NCBI RefSeq assembly: GCF_006227205.1
Contig: NZ_VCNG01000002.1
Span: 310,001-374,000 of the forward strand
Length of the DNA stretch: 64,000 nucleotides
Origin: Pseudomonas sp. ICMP22404
GTDB lineage: Bacteria > Pseudomonadota > Gammaproteobacteria > Pseudomonadales > Pseudomonadaceae
Direction: 5' to 3'
Below are positions 17,065 to 26,351 of the stretch, piece after piece. Position 1 is the stretch's first letter. Every line of letters begins with the position of its first letter. Under the pieces are notes generated by a model. The model did not search any database. It was not told the origin of the DNA and saw only the letters and a list, made by a program, of their open reading frames with translations. The position numbers were made by a program, and so were the translations under genes.

Positions 17065-18420
17065 ATGCGCATGACTTTTCTCGGGGCCGCAGGCACTGTG
17101 ACCGGCAGCAAGTACCTGCTGGAACATGACGAACAGCGCATCCTGATCGACTGCGGTCTGTTTCAGGGCTACAAGCAGTTACGCCTGCGTAACTGGGATC
17201 CCTTCGAACTGCCGATGCAGGACCTGGATGCGATCGTATTGACCCATGCCCATCTGGACCACAGTGGATACTTGCCGGTCATGGTGCGCAATGGCTATCG
17301 CGGCCCCATCTACGCCACACCCGCGACCTGTGAGCTGGTGAAAATCCTGTTGCGCGACAGTGCCCGCTTGCAAGAAGAAGAGGCCGAATACGCCAATCGC
17401 AAGGGGTTCTCCAAACACACGCCGGCCTTTCCGCTGTACACCCGTGAACATGCCGAACGGGCGCTCAAACTATTGCGTCCGGTCGCGTTCGAACATTCGC
17501 TGGAGATCGCCCGGGGCATCGCGATCCTGCTGCGCCGCGCCGGGCACATCCTGGGCGCCGCCACCGTTCAGGTTCAGGCCGGTGGCGTGACGCTGGTCTG
17601 TTCAGGTGACCTGGGCCGGCCCGAGGATCCGGTGATGTTCGCGCCGAAAGCCATCGAGCAGGCAGATGTCCTGCTGGTGGAGTCCACCTACGGCGACCGT
17701 CGGCATCCGCATGAATCGCCGGAAGATCAATTGGCCGAGGTCATTACCCGCACCGCGCTGCGCCGGGGCATCACCCTGGTGCCCTCGTTCACGGTCGGTC
17801 GCGCTCAACTGTTGATGTATCACCTGTATCGCCTGAAACAACGCCGGGCGATCCCTGATATCCCGATCTACCTCAACAGTCCCATGGCCATCGACGTGAC
17901 CCGGCTGTATCAGCGCTTCGCTGATGAACACCGTTTATCCCGGGAGGAGTGCGAAGGCATGTGCCACATCGCCCACCCGGTGCGCTCGGTCAAGGATTCC
18001 ATGGCCCTGGACCTGCAGCGCACCCCGGCGGTGATCATCGCCGCCAGTGGCATGGCCACCGGGGGACGGGTGCTGCATCACCTCAAGAGCCTGGCGCCCA
18101 ATCCCATCAACACCCTGCTGATGCCCGGCTTCCAGGCCGGCGGTACGCGAGGCGCGAGGATTGTGGCGGGCGAGCCTGCGGTGCGCATCCACGGTAAGGA
18201 TGTACCGATCAATGCTGAAGTCGTGCCTATGCAAACACTGTCGGCCCATGCCGATGCCGACGAAATCATGCAATGGCTGCGAAGCTTCAAGACGCCGCCA
18301 CGGCAAACCTATGTGGTGCATGGGGAGCCCAATGCGTCCGATGTCTTGCGCCACCGGATCTGTGACGAGCTGGGTTGGTCGGTGTCGGTGCCGGCGTACC
18401 GCGATAGCGTGGAACTCTGA
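17065..18420 (+). CDS. metallo-beta-lactamase fold, beta-CASP-type hydrolase
   Basis: 451 residues. The zinc motif HAHLDHSG is near residue 60, followed by a second histidine (AGHILGAA) and an aspartate (SGDLGRP), then a beta-CASP domain and a C-terminal HVHGE-like motif (YVVHGEPNA). This matches the bacterial CPSF73/Ysh1-like RNA-processing exonuclease family. The ATG at 17065 is preceded by AGGAG, whereas the frame's upstream ATG at 17023 is not. A predicted RNase next to stress proteins could remodel transcripts in starvation, but that is inference; the family also includes uncharacterised hydrolases. Confidence 0.87.
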   Translation: MRMTFLGAAGTVTGSKYLLEHDEQRILIDCGLFQGYKQLRLRNWDPFELPMQDLDAIVLTHAHLDHSGYLPVMVRNGYRGPIYATPATCELVKILLRDSARLQEEEAEYANRKGFSKHTPAFPLYTREHAERALKLLRPVAFEHSLEIARGIAILLRRAGHILGAATVQVQAGGVTLVCSGDLGRPEDPVMFAPKAIEQADVLLVESTYGDRRHPHESPEDQLAEVITRTALRRGITLVPSFTVGRAQLLMYHLYRLKQRRAIPDIPIYLNSPMAIDVTRLYQRFADEHRLSREECEGMCHIAHPVRSVKDSMALDLQRTPAVIIAASGMATGGRVLHHLKSLAPNPINTLLMPGFQAGGTRGARIVAGEPAVRIHGKDVPINAEVVPMQTLSAHADADEIMQWLRSFKTPPRQTYVVHGEPNASDVLRHRICDELGWSVSVPAYRDSVEL

Positions 18421-18475
18421 ACGATCGCCTTCGAGCGGGCATGACACAAACTTGTTCGGTCAATCGGCGCAGGCA

Positions 18476-18509
18476 TGAAAAAGCCCCTCGTCGTTGGCCG
18501 GCGAGGGGC
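18476..18509 (-). terminator. rho-independent terminator of the hsp20 gene
   Basis: Read on the minus strand, arms GCCCCTCG and CGAGGGGC with an 11-base loop are followed by TTTTT. It lies just after the hsp20 stop (18524). Confidence 0.8.
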
Positions 18510-18523
18510 AGGCTTCAAAGCAG

Positions 18524-19060
18524 TCAGTCAGACTTGATCGGTACGATCTTTTCCGCTTTGATTGCTTCTGGTTTTTTCGGCAGTGTCAGCGTCAGCACGC
18601 CCTTGCTGAACTGGGCTTCGATCTTGTCGCTATCGATGCCTTTTGGCAGGCTGAACACGCGTTCGAAGGAACCGTAGTGGCGTTCGGACAGGTGATAACC
18701 CTTTTTCTTTTCTTCCTTGGCTTCCTTCTTTTCCCCCTTGATGATCAGGTTGCCGTTGGCCAGGCGGATCTCTATGTCTTTCTGATCCATGCCAGGCAGC
18801 TCGGCGGTAATTTCAAAGTTTTTTTCCTTTTCGCTGATGTCCACTGCCGGCAGGCTGGCGGAGAACTCACGGCGCCAGAAGGGCTCTACATCGAACAGTC
18901 CGCGGCTGAAGGTTGAGAGCGCTGTGCCCCGGTTGAAATCTTCAAACAGGTGATCCACCTGCTGACGAAGTTTTTCCAGCGGATGCCAGGTATCTGTCCT
19001 GGCGGAATGCTGGACTTTCTGGTCGGTGTGGACCGGCATCTTTTTCACTGAATTGGACAT
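18524..19060 (-). CDS. small heat-shock protein, Hsp20/alpha-crystallin family
   Basis: 178 residues. The alpha-crystallin domain spans about 70-170 (VDISEKEKNFEITAELPGM to GVLTLTLPK), with a lysine-rich insert KGEKKEAKEEKKKG around 128-141. The N-terminal 60 residues are variable, as usual. It lacks the IxI tail but ends in EKIVPIKSD. ATG 19060 is chosen for the AAGAGGAA site; the frame opens 24 codons earlier without one. ATP-independent holdase in the cytoplasm. No FNR/ANR box is visible upstream. Confidence 0.9.
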   Translation of the reverse strand: MSNSVKKMPVHTDQKVQHSARTDTWHPLEKLRQQVDHLFEDFNRGTALSTFSRGLFDVEPFWRREFSASLPAVDISEKEKNFEITAELPGMDQKDIEIRLANGNLIIKGEKKEAKEEKKKGYHLSERHYGSFERVFSLPKGIDSDKIEAQFSKGVLTLTLPKKPEAIKAEKIVPIKSD

Positions 19061-19147
19061 TGGATATTCCTCTTTGGTGATGTCCGGGGGGCGCCAGGCT
19101 CCATCGCCAGGCACCGTTGCCGAACGGGTCAATGCACGCCTGTGAAC

Positions 19148-20641
19148 CTACAAAGACAGCTGGCCGGACCAGAGCATCCAACCGGCAAAGATGGCTGCCA
19201 CCCAGATCACCAGCAGCAGGCTCCAGCCGAAGCCATTAAGGGCTCGGTCGGTTCTGGCCCGTTGAGCGCTCAGGTAAATCAGCGAACCGGGGGCATAGAG
19301 CAGGGCGCTGAGCAGCATGTACCGGGGGCCGGCGGCGTAGAGCAGCCAGACGCAATAGCCCGTCGCGACCACGGCGATGGCCATGTCGCGCAGTTGCAGC
19401 CCACGATGACCGGCGTAGGTCTGGCCTTGCCAGGTCATTTTCAGTGCATACAGGCCACTGAACAGGTAAGGCAGCAGGATCATCGAGGTGGCGAGTGAAA
19501 TCAGGGCCAGGTAGCTGGCGCTCGAATACAAGGTCAGCAACAGGAACAGTTGAATGCAGCCGTTGGTGATCCACAGCGCGTTGGCAGGTGCGCCCTGTTG
19601 ATTTTCGCTGGCCAGCAGTCGGGGCATGACCTTTTCCTTGGCTGGGGTGAACACCGATTCGGCCGCGAGCAGCGTCCAGGCCAGCAACGCACCACCCACC
19701 GACACAATCAGGCCGATGCTGATCAGCACAGCACCCCAGGGCCCGGCAACCACTTCCAGCACTCCTGCCATGGAAGGGTTCTTCAGGGCGGCCAGTTCGG
19801 GTTGCCTGAGAATGCCCAGCGACAACAGGGAAACAGCGATCAGCAACAGCAATGTCAGGATGAAGCCAATCACGGTGGCTCGGCCGACATCAGCCCGCTC
19901 GGCTGCCCGGGCAGAAAATACGTTGGCGCCTTCGATACCAATGAACACCCAGACCGTCACCAACATGGTGCTCTTGACCTGGTCCAGCGTACTGCCCAGT
20001 GCCGGTGCGCCCCAGAAATCCGTCAGAAAGGTGTCCTTGGAGAAGCCGGCAATGACCAGGCCGATGAACAGCAGCAACGGCACCACTTTGGCGATTGTGG
20101 TCATGGCGTTGGCTTTGGCGGCGGTGCGCATTCCGCGCAGGATCATCCAATGCAGCGCCCACAACACGACGGACGCGCCAGCAATCGCGGCTTTGTTGTT
20201 GCCTTCGCCGAATACCGGAAAGAAGTAACTGAGGGCAGCGAACAGGATCACCAGGTAACTGACGTTGCCGATCCAGGCGCTGATCCAATAGCCCCATGCT
20301 GAATTGAACCCCAGGAATTCGCCGCCCAGCGCACGAGCATAGGCGAATACACCATTGTCCAGTTCCGGCTGGCGGTTGGAGAGCGTCTGGTAAACCAGGG
20401 CCAGCGAGAGCATGCCCACGCCAGTGATGAGCCAGCCGATCAGGATCGCGCCGGCGCCGGCGCTGGCCGCCATGTTCTGGGGCAGGCTGAAGATGCCGCT
20501 GCCAATCATCGAGCCGACAACCAGGGCGACCAACAGGCTCAGCGACAGGCGTCGGGGCTCGACCTTGCGCAAACTGCCAGCCAGAGGATGAGGTTTGACG
20601 GTCGGGACGAGCGGTTCTGTACCGTGCAGTTGTGTTGCCAT
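19148..20641 (-). CDS. APC-family amino-acid antiporter (ArcD-like basic amino acid/polyamine type)
   Basis: 497 residues with 12-13 predicted membrane helices. The N-terminal helix has the APC signature LVVGSMIGSGIFSLP (near residues 41-55) and the sixth helix carries WVFIGIEGANVFSARA, typical of the basic amino-acid/polyamine antiporter group that includes ArcD. A site TTGAT-N4-ATCAG (20739-20752) is centred about 104 bases before the start. Arginine/ornithine exchange is one plausible role, as arginine fermentation supplies ATP at low oxygen, but no arc enzymes are encoded nearby, so the substrate is open. Confidence 0.85.
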   Translation of the reverse strand: MATQLHGTEPLVPTVKPHPLAGSLRKVEPRRLSLSLLVALVVGSMIGSGIFSLPQNMAASAGAGAILIGWLITGVGMLSLALVYQTLSNRQPELDNGVFAYARALGGEFLGFNSAWGYWISAWIGNVSYLVILFAALSYFFPVFGEGNNKAAIAGASVVLWALHWMILRGMRTAAKANAMTTIAKVVPLLLFIGLVIAGFSKDTFLTDFWGAPALGSTLDQVKSTMLVTVWVFIGIEGANVFSARAAERADVGRATVIGFILTLLLLIAVSLLSLGILRQPELAALKNPSMAGVLEVVAGPWGAVLISIGLIVSVGGALLAWTLLAAESVFTPAKEKVMPRLLASENQQGAPANALWITNGCIQLFLLLTLYSSASYLALISLATSMILLPYLFSGLYALKMTWQGQTYAGHRGLQLRDMAIAVVATGYCVWLLYAAGPRYMLLSALLYAPGSLIYLSAQRARTDRALNGFGWSLLLVIWVAAIFAGWMLWSGQLSL

Positions 20642-20738
20642 GATCTAAGCCTCCATGAGACGGGAGGTTCGGTAACCTTCGTCGATACAAAGGTTCGAAC
20701 GCTACGTCTTAATGTCGGCCTGGAGGCGCAAGGGGGTA

Positions 20739-20752
20739 TTGATGTAGATCAG
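20739..20752. promoter_or_regulatory. FNR/ANR-like box (9 of 10)
   Basis: TTGATGTAGATCAG, one mismatch to consensus, about 104 bases upstream of the antiporter start at 20641 and 20 bases downstream of the FNR-family regulator's stop. Confidence 0.65.
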
Positions 20753-20771
20753 ATGTGATGCAAGGCAGGCA

Positions 20772-21524
20772 TTACAGCTCGGCATGACGGTGGCAACCGG
20801 CGACCTTCTGCTTGAGCCCGGGCAGGTCCAGGATCGTGACATTGCGTCCACGCATGTCCACCAGTTCCTCCTGGCGCAGGTGGGCGATGCCCCGGCAAAT
20901 CGTTTCCAGGCGCAGGCCCAGGTAGGAGCCGATCGCCTCTCGGCTCATGCGCAGGACAAACTCCCGCGAGGAATAGCCGCGCATACTGAGCCGTTGCGAC
21001 AGGTTCAACAGGAACGCCGCCAGGCGTTCGTCGGCGCTCATGTTGCCGAGCATCAACAGCATACTGTGGTCGCGCACGATTTCCTGGCTCAGGAGCTTGT
21101 TCAGGTTGTGTTGTAGCGAGGGTAGGTCGTGGGCCAGTTTTTCCAGGAGGTTGAAAGGCAGCGGGCAGACTTCGCTGTCTTCCAGGGCAATGGCATTACA
21201 GGCGTAGTGATCGCTGCTGATAGCGTCCAGGCCGAGCATTTCGCCTTGCATCTGGAAACCGGTGACTTGCTCGCGACCGTCTACCGAAAGAACGCTGGTC
21301 TTGAAGAAGCCCACTCTCACCGCATACAACGAGCGCAATGGGTCGCCGGTGCGATACAGCGCCGCGCCTTTCTTGACCTTGAGCCGCTGGGTGATCAGGG
21401 TGTCGAGGCGCTCGACCTCATCGCCCGTAAGGCCGATTGGCAGGCACAGTTCCAGCACGCTGCAGTTTGAGCAAGCGGTTCGGAGGGCATGTACCTTCAA
21501 AAGGCGCGATTCCAGCTCGACCAT
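20772..21524 (-). CDS. FNR/ANR-family oxygen-responsive transcription regulator
   Basis: 250 residues, CRP/FNR superfamily. Cysteines C18, C21, C27 and C120 correspond in spacing and context to E. coli FNR C20, C23, C29 and C122, so a 4Fe-4S cluster is expected. A cyclic-nucleotide-like beta-roll spans about 40-130, a dimer helix 135-160 and a helix-turn-helix at 195-220. The recognition helix reads ETICRG where FNR and ANR have ETISR or ETVSR: Glu and Arg contacts remain, but serine 212 of FNR is replaced by cysteine. The start at 21524 uses AAGGAA; an in-frame ATG at 21551 is less likely. It is a paralogue, not the main ANR, similar in concept to the extra FNR proteins of P. putida. Likely regulator of the boxes in this island. 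Confidence 0.9.
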   Translation of the reverse strand: MVELESRLLKVHALRTACSNCSVLELCLPIGLTGDEVERLDTLITQRLKVKKGAALYRTGDPLRSLYAVRVGFFKTSVLSVDGREQVTGFQMQGEMLGLDAISSDHYACNAIALEDSEVCPLPFNLLEKLAHDLPSLQHNLNKLLSQEIVRDHSMLLMLGNMSADERLAAFLLNLSQRLSMRGYSSREFVLRMSREAIGSYLGLRLETICRGIAHLRQEELVDMRGRNVTILDLPGLKQKVAGCHRHAEL

Positions 21525-21683
21525 AGGGAAAAATTCCTTTAATTGGAGCAAGCATAGAAGACCGACTCAGAACCGTGCCTGTTTTTTGTCGCCTAAATCC
21601 TACCGGCTGTCGATTCAGCGATGGGTTGCGATCCTTCAAGCCAGTCACAAAGATGGGAGGCACGCGGCGCTTCGCAGCCCCGG

Positions 21684-22331
21684 TCAGACCAGCAATAAAT
21701 GATCGTCCACCTCTCTGACTCCAGGCACAGACCAGGCTGCCCGCTCCGCTGATCGGCGTTGACTCCATAAATGGACCTTGCCGTCGAGTCTTACCACATC
21801 GCCGTCGACCTTGACGTGAATCTGTTTGGCATCGAGTTCGGCACTGCGCTTGAGGGCATCCTCGATACGACGCTGGATATCGCCTGCATCCGCCTGTGGT
21901 CGTAGGGTGAGTCGGTTTTTCACACCCACCACGCCGGATAGTTTGAACACTGCTCGCTCAGCAGCCTCCCTCTGGTACTGCCAATCCACTTCACCTTCCA
22001 GAGCGACCCAGCCATTGTGCACGACCAGCTTGATGTCGCCTTCAGGGACATCGGAGCTCCAGTTGAGAATGTTCAGCGCGCGATTGGCAATGACGTCATC
22101 TGTCGTACCGGAGTTCTGGTTCGGTCTGACCTGTATTTCCTCAGCCACGGCGCGCACCCCTTTGACGCCCTTGACGGCACGTTCCGCGCTGATTTTCTGG
22201 GCGAAGCTACTGACGTGTCCAGAAAGGGTGACGACGCCGTTGTCCACGGCCACGCCTATATTTGCGGCGTTGATATCAGGTTGGAACTCGAGTGCTTCGA
22301 GAAGAGTGTTTCGCAGGCTCAAGTCGCTCAT
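21684..22331 (-). CDS. BON-domain protein (OsmY-like, three BON repeats)
   Basis: 215 residues with three tandem BON domains of about 65-70 residues: 5-70 (VDNGVVTLSGHVSSFAQK), 78-145 (VHNGWVALEGEVDWQYQR) and 150-215 (VDGDVVRLDGKVHLWSQR). Each has the G-x-V-x-L-x-G-x-V core and an A-E-R-A helix. There is no signal peptide, unlike OsmY, so the location is uncertain. The start at 22331 follows GGAGG; an in-frame ATG 15 bases upstream overlaps that site. A TTGAG-N4-ATCAA box at 22417 is about 92 bases upstream. BON domains are thought to bind phospholipid or act in osmotic stress. Confidence 0.87.
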   Translation of the reverse strand: MSDLSLRNTLLEALEFQPDINAANIGVAVDNGVVTLSGHVSSFAQKISAERAVKGVKGVRAVAEEIQVRPNQNSGTTDDVIANRALNILNWSSDVPEGDIKLVVHNGWVALEGEVDWQYQREAAERAVFKLSGVVGVKNRLTLRPQADAGDIQRRIEDALKRSAELDAKQIHVKVDGDVVRLDGKVHLWSQRRSAERAAWSVPGVREVDDHLLLV

Positions 22332-22416
22332 TTCAGGATCCTCCATGCAACGGTGGAAAACGCGGAGCCGTTAAATACCCGGCCTGCTTTTTTTACGCCT
22401 GAGCGACGCAGTGACA

Positions 22417-22430
22417 TTGAGCTAAATCAA
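22417..22430. promoter_or_regulatory. FNR/ANR-like box (9 of 10)
   Basis: TTGAGCTAAATCAA, one mismatch to TTGAT-N4-ATCAA, about 92 bases upstream of the BON-protein start at 22331. Confidence 0.55.
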
Positions 22431-22479
22431 TAAGGCTCAAGCGAGCACACAACGCGGTAATCGGCTTTTCCACGGAGCC

Positions 22480-23604
22480 TCAAGCCATCTGCGAGATTGC
22501 ACGGCGAAATCGCAGTAATGCCGCTATGAAAAACAGCGTGCCGATCGAAGCAATCGCCAGGAATTGCGGCCAGACAATCGCCAGTCCCGCACCCCGGTAC
22601 AAAATGCCTTGGGCGAAGCTGACGAAGTGTGTGGTGGGGGCGGCCAGCATCAGGTTCTGCACGAGCTGCGGCATGCTTTCGCGTGGAGTGGCCCCGCCGG
22701 AAAGCAACTGGAGCGGCAGCAGGATCAAAATGCTCAGCAGCCCTAATTGAGGCATGGAGCGCGCCACGGTGCCCAGGTAGATACCGATGGAGGTGGTTGC
22801 AAACAAGTGCAGCGCGGTGCCGAGCAGGAACAAGCCGATGGAGCCGCTGATGGGCACGGCCAACCAGCCCTGGACGATCACCCATATGGCAAAAGCGGTG
22901 GCCAGCAGCACCACCAGACCCATGGACCAGACCTTGGCCAACATGATCTCGAACGCCCGTAGGGGCATAACCAGCAAATGTTCCAGGGTACCGTGCTCAC
23001 GTTCTCGAATCAGTGCTGCACCCGTGAGGATGATCGACACCATGGTGATGTAATCAATCAGTTGCATCACCGAGGTGAACCAGGCCTGGGTCAGGTTGGG
23101 ATTGAACTGCATGCGCATGGCCAAGCCCATCGGGGGGCGTGGAGCATCGCGCAAGCTTTGGACGAATTTGCCGACTTCAGTGGCAACGATGGTCTGGATA
23201 TAGCCTGCGCCTGTGAAGGCTTGGCCGATCTGGGTGGCATCGACGTTGAGCTGCAGGCTTGGACGGCGTCCAGCGAGGACGTCCTGCTGAAAGTCAGGCG
23301 CAATATCAAGGGCGAACGTATAACGACCGCTGTCCATGCCCGCATCGACCTGCTGGCTGTTGATTTTCGCTGGAGGCAAGAAGTAGGGCAGTTGAAAAGC
23401 CGCGTTCAATCGTTCGGAGAGTTGCGAGTGATCTTCATCGACGATAGCCAGCGGCGCGTGGTGCAACGCCTCGGGTATGCCCGAGGCGGCAGTGTAGATG
23501 CCGAACGAGAAGGCCCAGACGATCAGGATCAGCATCGCCCGGTCGTGGTACAGGCTGCGGAACTCCTTGATGCCCAGGCGCAGGATGTTCAAGAGACTGT
23601 GCAT
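22480..23604 (-). CDS. yhhJ: ABC-2 type permease (YhhJ-like)
   Basis: 374 residues: TM1 near 22-42, a large periplasmic loop (about 45-175), then five helices to the C-terminus, the ABC-2 permease layout. EREHGTLEHLLVMPL is the typical coupling segment of this family. The ATG at 23604 begins 2 bases after the stop of the ATPase gene, with AGGAGCG as binding site. Last gene of a yhiI-rbbA-yhhJ-like operon. In E. coli the equivalent proteins form an uncharacterised export or ribosome-associated system, so the substrate is unknown. Confidence 0.85.
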   Translation of the reverse strand: MHSLLNILRLGIKEFRSLYHDRAMLILIVWAFSFGIYTAASGIPEALHHAPLAIVDEDHSQLSERLNAAFQLPYFLPPAKINSQQVDAGMDSGRYTFALDIAPDFQQDVLAGRRPSLQLNVDATQIGQAFTGAGYIQTIVATEVGKFVQSLRDAPRPPMGLAMRMQFNPNLTQAWFTSVMQLIDYITMVSIILTGAALIREREHGTLEHLLVMPLRAFEIMLAKVWSMGLVVLLATAFAIWVIVQGWLAVPISGSIGLFLLGTALHLFATTSIGIYLGTVARSMPQLGLLSILILLPLQLLSGGATPRESMPQLVQNLMLAAPTTHFVSFAQGILYRGAGLAIVWPQFLAIASIGTLFFIAALLRFRRAISQMA

Positions 23605-23606
23605 GG

Positions 23607-26351
23607 CTAGCGCTCCTGTTTGTGCAGGCAGAGCACACTCAGGCCAATCAGGATCGGCACCGTCACCAGCAGTTGCAGGAAATAAGGCGCCAGCGCCTGC
23701 AACTCCAGCGCCTTTGAGAACACCCCTCGGCTGATCGTCAGAAACTGCGCGGTGGGATACACCTTGCCGACCAGGGCGCCGAAACCCTCCAGTGAGGAAA
23801 CGGGGTTGATCAATCCGGAAAACTGAATGGCCGGCAGCAGGGTGGCAATGGCGGTGCCGAAGACGGCCGCAATCTGGCTGTTCATGAACGTCGACAACCA
23901 CAGCCCCAACCCCGTGGAGGTGCCGACATACAGCAACGCCCCCAGGCTCAGCACCCAGAGACTGCCTTTGAGCGGCACGCCGAACACCCAGACGGCCAAG
24001 GCACACATCAGTAAAAAGTTGAGCATGCCCATGGCGACGTAGGGCAGCTGTTTTCCCAGTAGGAACTCCAGCCGGGTCACGGGCGTGACATACAGGTTGA
24101 TGATCGAGCCCATCTCCTTTTCCCGTACCACCCCCAATGCAGTGAGCATGGCCGGGATCATCATCAACAACAGCGGAATAATTGCCGGCACCATGGCTTG
24201 CAGGCTTTCCACATCCGGGTTGTAGCGGTAACGCACTTCCACGTTGGCCAGCGCCGCTCCGTTATAGCCGAGCTCTGCCAGGTAGCCGCTGTGCAAGCCG
24301 TTGACATAACCCTCTATCGTGCGTGCGCGCATGGGCATCGCACCGTCCACCCAAGCGGCTACCGTGGGCTGGCGGCCGCGCTTGAGGTCGCGGCCGAAAT
24401 TGGGCGGGATTTCCAGCGCCAGGGTGATTGAACCGCTTTGCAAGCGGGTCTCCAGGTCGGCGTAGTCAAGCAGCTCGGGTTGTTCGATAAAATAGCGCGA
24501 CCCGGAAAAACTGCGGACATAGGCCAGGCTGGTGGTGGTCTGGTCTCGGTCCAGGACCGCAAACGACAGGTCTTCGACGTCCAGGCTGATGCCGTAACCC
24601 ATGATGAACATCAGCAATACCGTGCCCAGCGCCGCCAATGTCAGGCGGATCGGGTCGCGGCGGATTTCCATGGTTTCGCGTTGGGCGTAACTGAGCATTC
24701 GCAGGCCGCTGAAGCTGTTGCGGCGCGACTTGGAGGGTGCCTCGGGCGGCGTTTCGATACCGGGTGATTGCTTGCTCGGGTTCTCGGACTGCGCTGGGGT
24801 TGCCTCGCTGCCGGCGGCTTGCTCCAGGTATGAAACGAAGGTTTGCTCCAAGCTGGCCAACCCCCGCTCAATGATCAGTTGCTCGGGCGCGCCGCTGACC
24901 AGTACCCGTCCGGCATGCATGAATGATATTCGGTCGCAGCGCTGCGCCTCGTTCATGAAATGGGTGGAGATGAATATAGTCACACCGTCATTGCGCGACA
25001 GGTCGAGCAAGTGCTGCCAGAAAGTGTCACGAGCGATGGGGTCTACCCCAGAGGTGGGCTCGTCGAGGATCAGCACGTCGGGTTTATGGATCAGCGCCAC
25101 GGCCAGCGACAGGCGTTGGCGGATACCCAACGGCAACCGGTCGGGAAGGTCGTCAAGGTTCTGTTTCAGGCCGAAACGTTCGGCGGCCTCGTGGACGCGG
25201 CTGTCAATTTCATCCCTGGGTACATGGAACAACTGCGCATGCAGCACCAGGTTCTGCCGTACCGTCAGCTCGTTATAGAGGGAGAAGCCTTGAGACATGT
25301 ACCCCACCCGCTGTCGGGTCTTGAGGTCGTTCGGGTCGACTTGCTTGCCGAACAGCCAGGCCTGCCCGGAGGTGGCCGGTAACAAGCCGGTCAGCATTTT
25401 CATGGTGGTGGACTTGCCGCAGCCATTGGAGCCCAGGAAACCGAAGATCTCTCCGCGCTCGATGCGAAAACTGGCGCTGTCCACTGCTGTGAATGCGCCG
25501 AAGCGACAGGTCAGTTTCCGGGCCTCGATGGCGATCACCGGCTGTCCAGAGTGTTCGACGCGCGGCGTGATCACCAGCGGTGTGTGGCCCCGTCGACGGT
25601 CGGGTGGCAGCAGGGCGATGAACGCTGCTTCCAGGTCCTGACATTCGGTTCGCTGGAGGATTTGCGCAGGTGAACCACAGGTCAATACCTTGCCGGCGTC
25701 CATCATCAGCAAGTGATCGAAGCGCTCAGCCTCTTCCATGTAGGCCGTGGCCACCAGCACGCTCATATGGGGCCTGCGGGTTCGCAGGTCGGCAATCAAC
25801 GCCCAGAACTGATTACGCGCCAAGGGATCGACGCCGGTCGTGGGCTCATCAAGAATCAGCAGGTCGGGGTCGTGAATCAGCGCACAACACAGCCCCAGCT
25901 TCTGCTTCATGCCTCCCGACAACTTACCTGCCGGGCGATCCGCAAAAGGGGTCAGCCCGGTGCTCGCCAACAAGGCATCGATGCGTTGCCGACGTTCATG
26001 CCGGCCCTGCCCGAACAGGCGGGCAAAAAAATCCAGGTTCTCAAGTACGGACAGGGTCGGGTAGAGATTCTTGCCCAAACCCTGTGGCATGTAGGCAATG
26101 CGGGGACACAGGGCTTCACGATGACGGGCGTTGGCTATATCGCCGTTCAACACAGTCAGGCGTCCTTGCTGTACGGTCCGGGCCCCTGCGATCAACCCCA
26201 ACAGGCTGGACTTGCCGACACCGTCCGGGCCGATCAGGCCGACGGTGGCGGTGGCGGGAATATCCACTGTGACGCTGTCCAGGGCGATGGTCTTGCCGTA
26301 CCGCAACCCCACGTCCTGCAGGCGTGCTGCCCAAGCGAACCCGTCGGTCAT
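23607..26351 (-). CDS. rbbA: RbbA-like double ABC ATPase fused to an ABC-2 permease
   Basis: 914 residues, close to the 911 of E. coli RbbA. NBD1 (about 8-235): Walker [10 protein letters not shown], signature LSGGMKQKL, Walker [17 protein letters not shown]2 (about 280-500): Walker [11 protein letters not shown], a degenerate signature LPLGIRQRL, Walker [14 protein letters not shown]. After a Pro/Ser/Lys-rich linker (about 510-550) follows an ABC-2 membrane domain (about 560-914) with [19 protein letters not shown]. The start at 26351 overlaps the stop of the fusion-protein gene as ATGA. E. coli RbbA binds ribosomes and has eEF3-like activity; whether that holds here, or whether it is an exporter with the adjacent MFP, is unresolved. 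Confidence 0.87.
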   Translation of the reverse strand: MTDGFAWAARLQDVGLRYGKTIALDSVTVDIPATATVGLIGPDGVGKSSLLGLIAGARTVQQGRLTVLNGDIANARHREALCPRIAYMPQGLGKNLYPTLSVLENLDFFARLFGQGRHERRQRIDALLASTGLTPFADRPAGKLSGGMKQKLGLCCALIHDPDLLILDEPTTGVDPLARNQFWALIADLRTRRPHMSVLVATAYMEEAERFDHLLMMDAGKVLTCGSPAQILQRTECQDLEAAFIALLPPDRRRGHTPLVITPRVEHSGQPVIAIEARKLTCRFGAFTAVDSASFRIERGEIFGFLGSNGCGKSTTMKMLTGLLPATSGQAWLFGKQVDPNDLKTRQRVGYMSQGFSLYNELTVRQNLVLHAQLFHVPRDEIDSRVHEAAERFGLKQNLDDLPDRLPLGIRQRLSLAVALIHKPDVLILDEPTSGVDPIARDTFWQHLLDLSRNDGVTIFISTHFMNEAQRCDRISFMHAGRVLVSGAPEQLIIERGLASLEQTFVSYLEQAAGSEATPAQSENPSKQSPGIETPPEAPSKSRRNSFSGLRMLSYAQRETMEIRRDPIRLTLAALGTVLLMFIMGYGISLDVEDLSFAVLDRDQTTTSLAYVRSFSGSRYFIEQPELLDYADLETRLQSGSITLALEIPPNFGRDLKRGRQPTVAAWVDGAMPMRARTIEGYVNGLHSGYLAELGYNGAALANVEVRYRYNPDVESLQAMVPAIIPLLLMMIPAMLTALGVVREKEMGSIINLYVTPVTRLEFLLGKQLPYVAMGMLNFLLMCALAVWVFGVPLKGSLWVLSLGALLYVGTSTGLGLWLSTFMNSQIAAVFGTAIATLLPAIQFSGLINPVSSLEGFGALVGKVYPTAQFLTISRGVFSKALELQALAPYFLQLLVTVPILIGLSVLCLHKQER

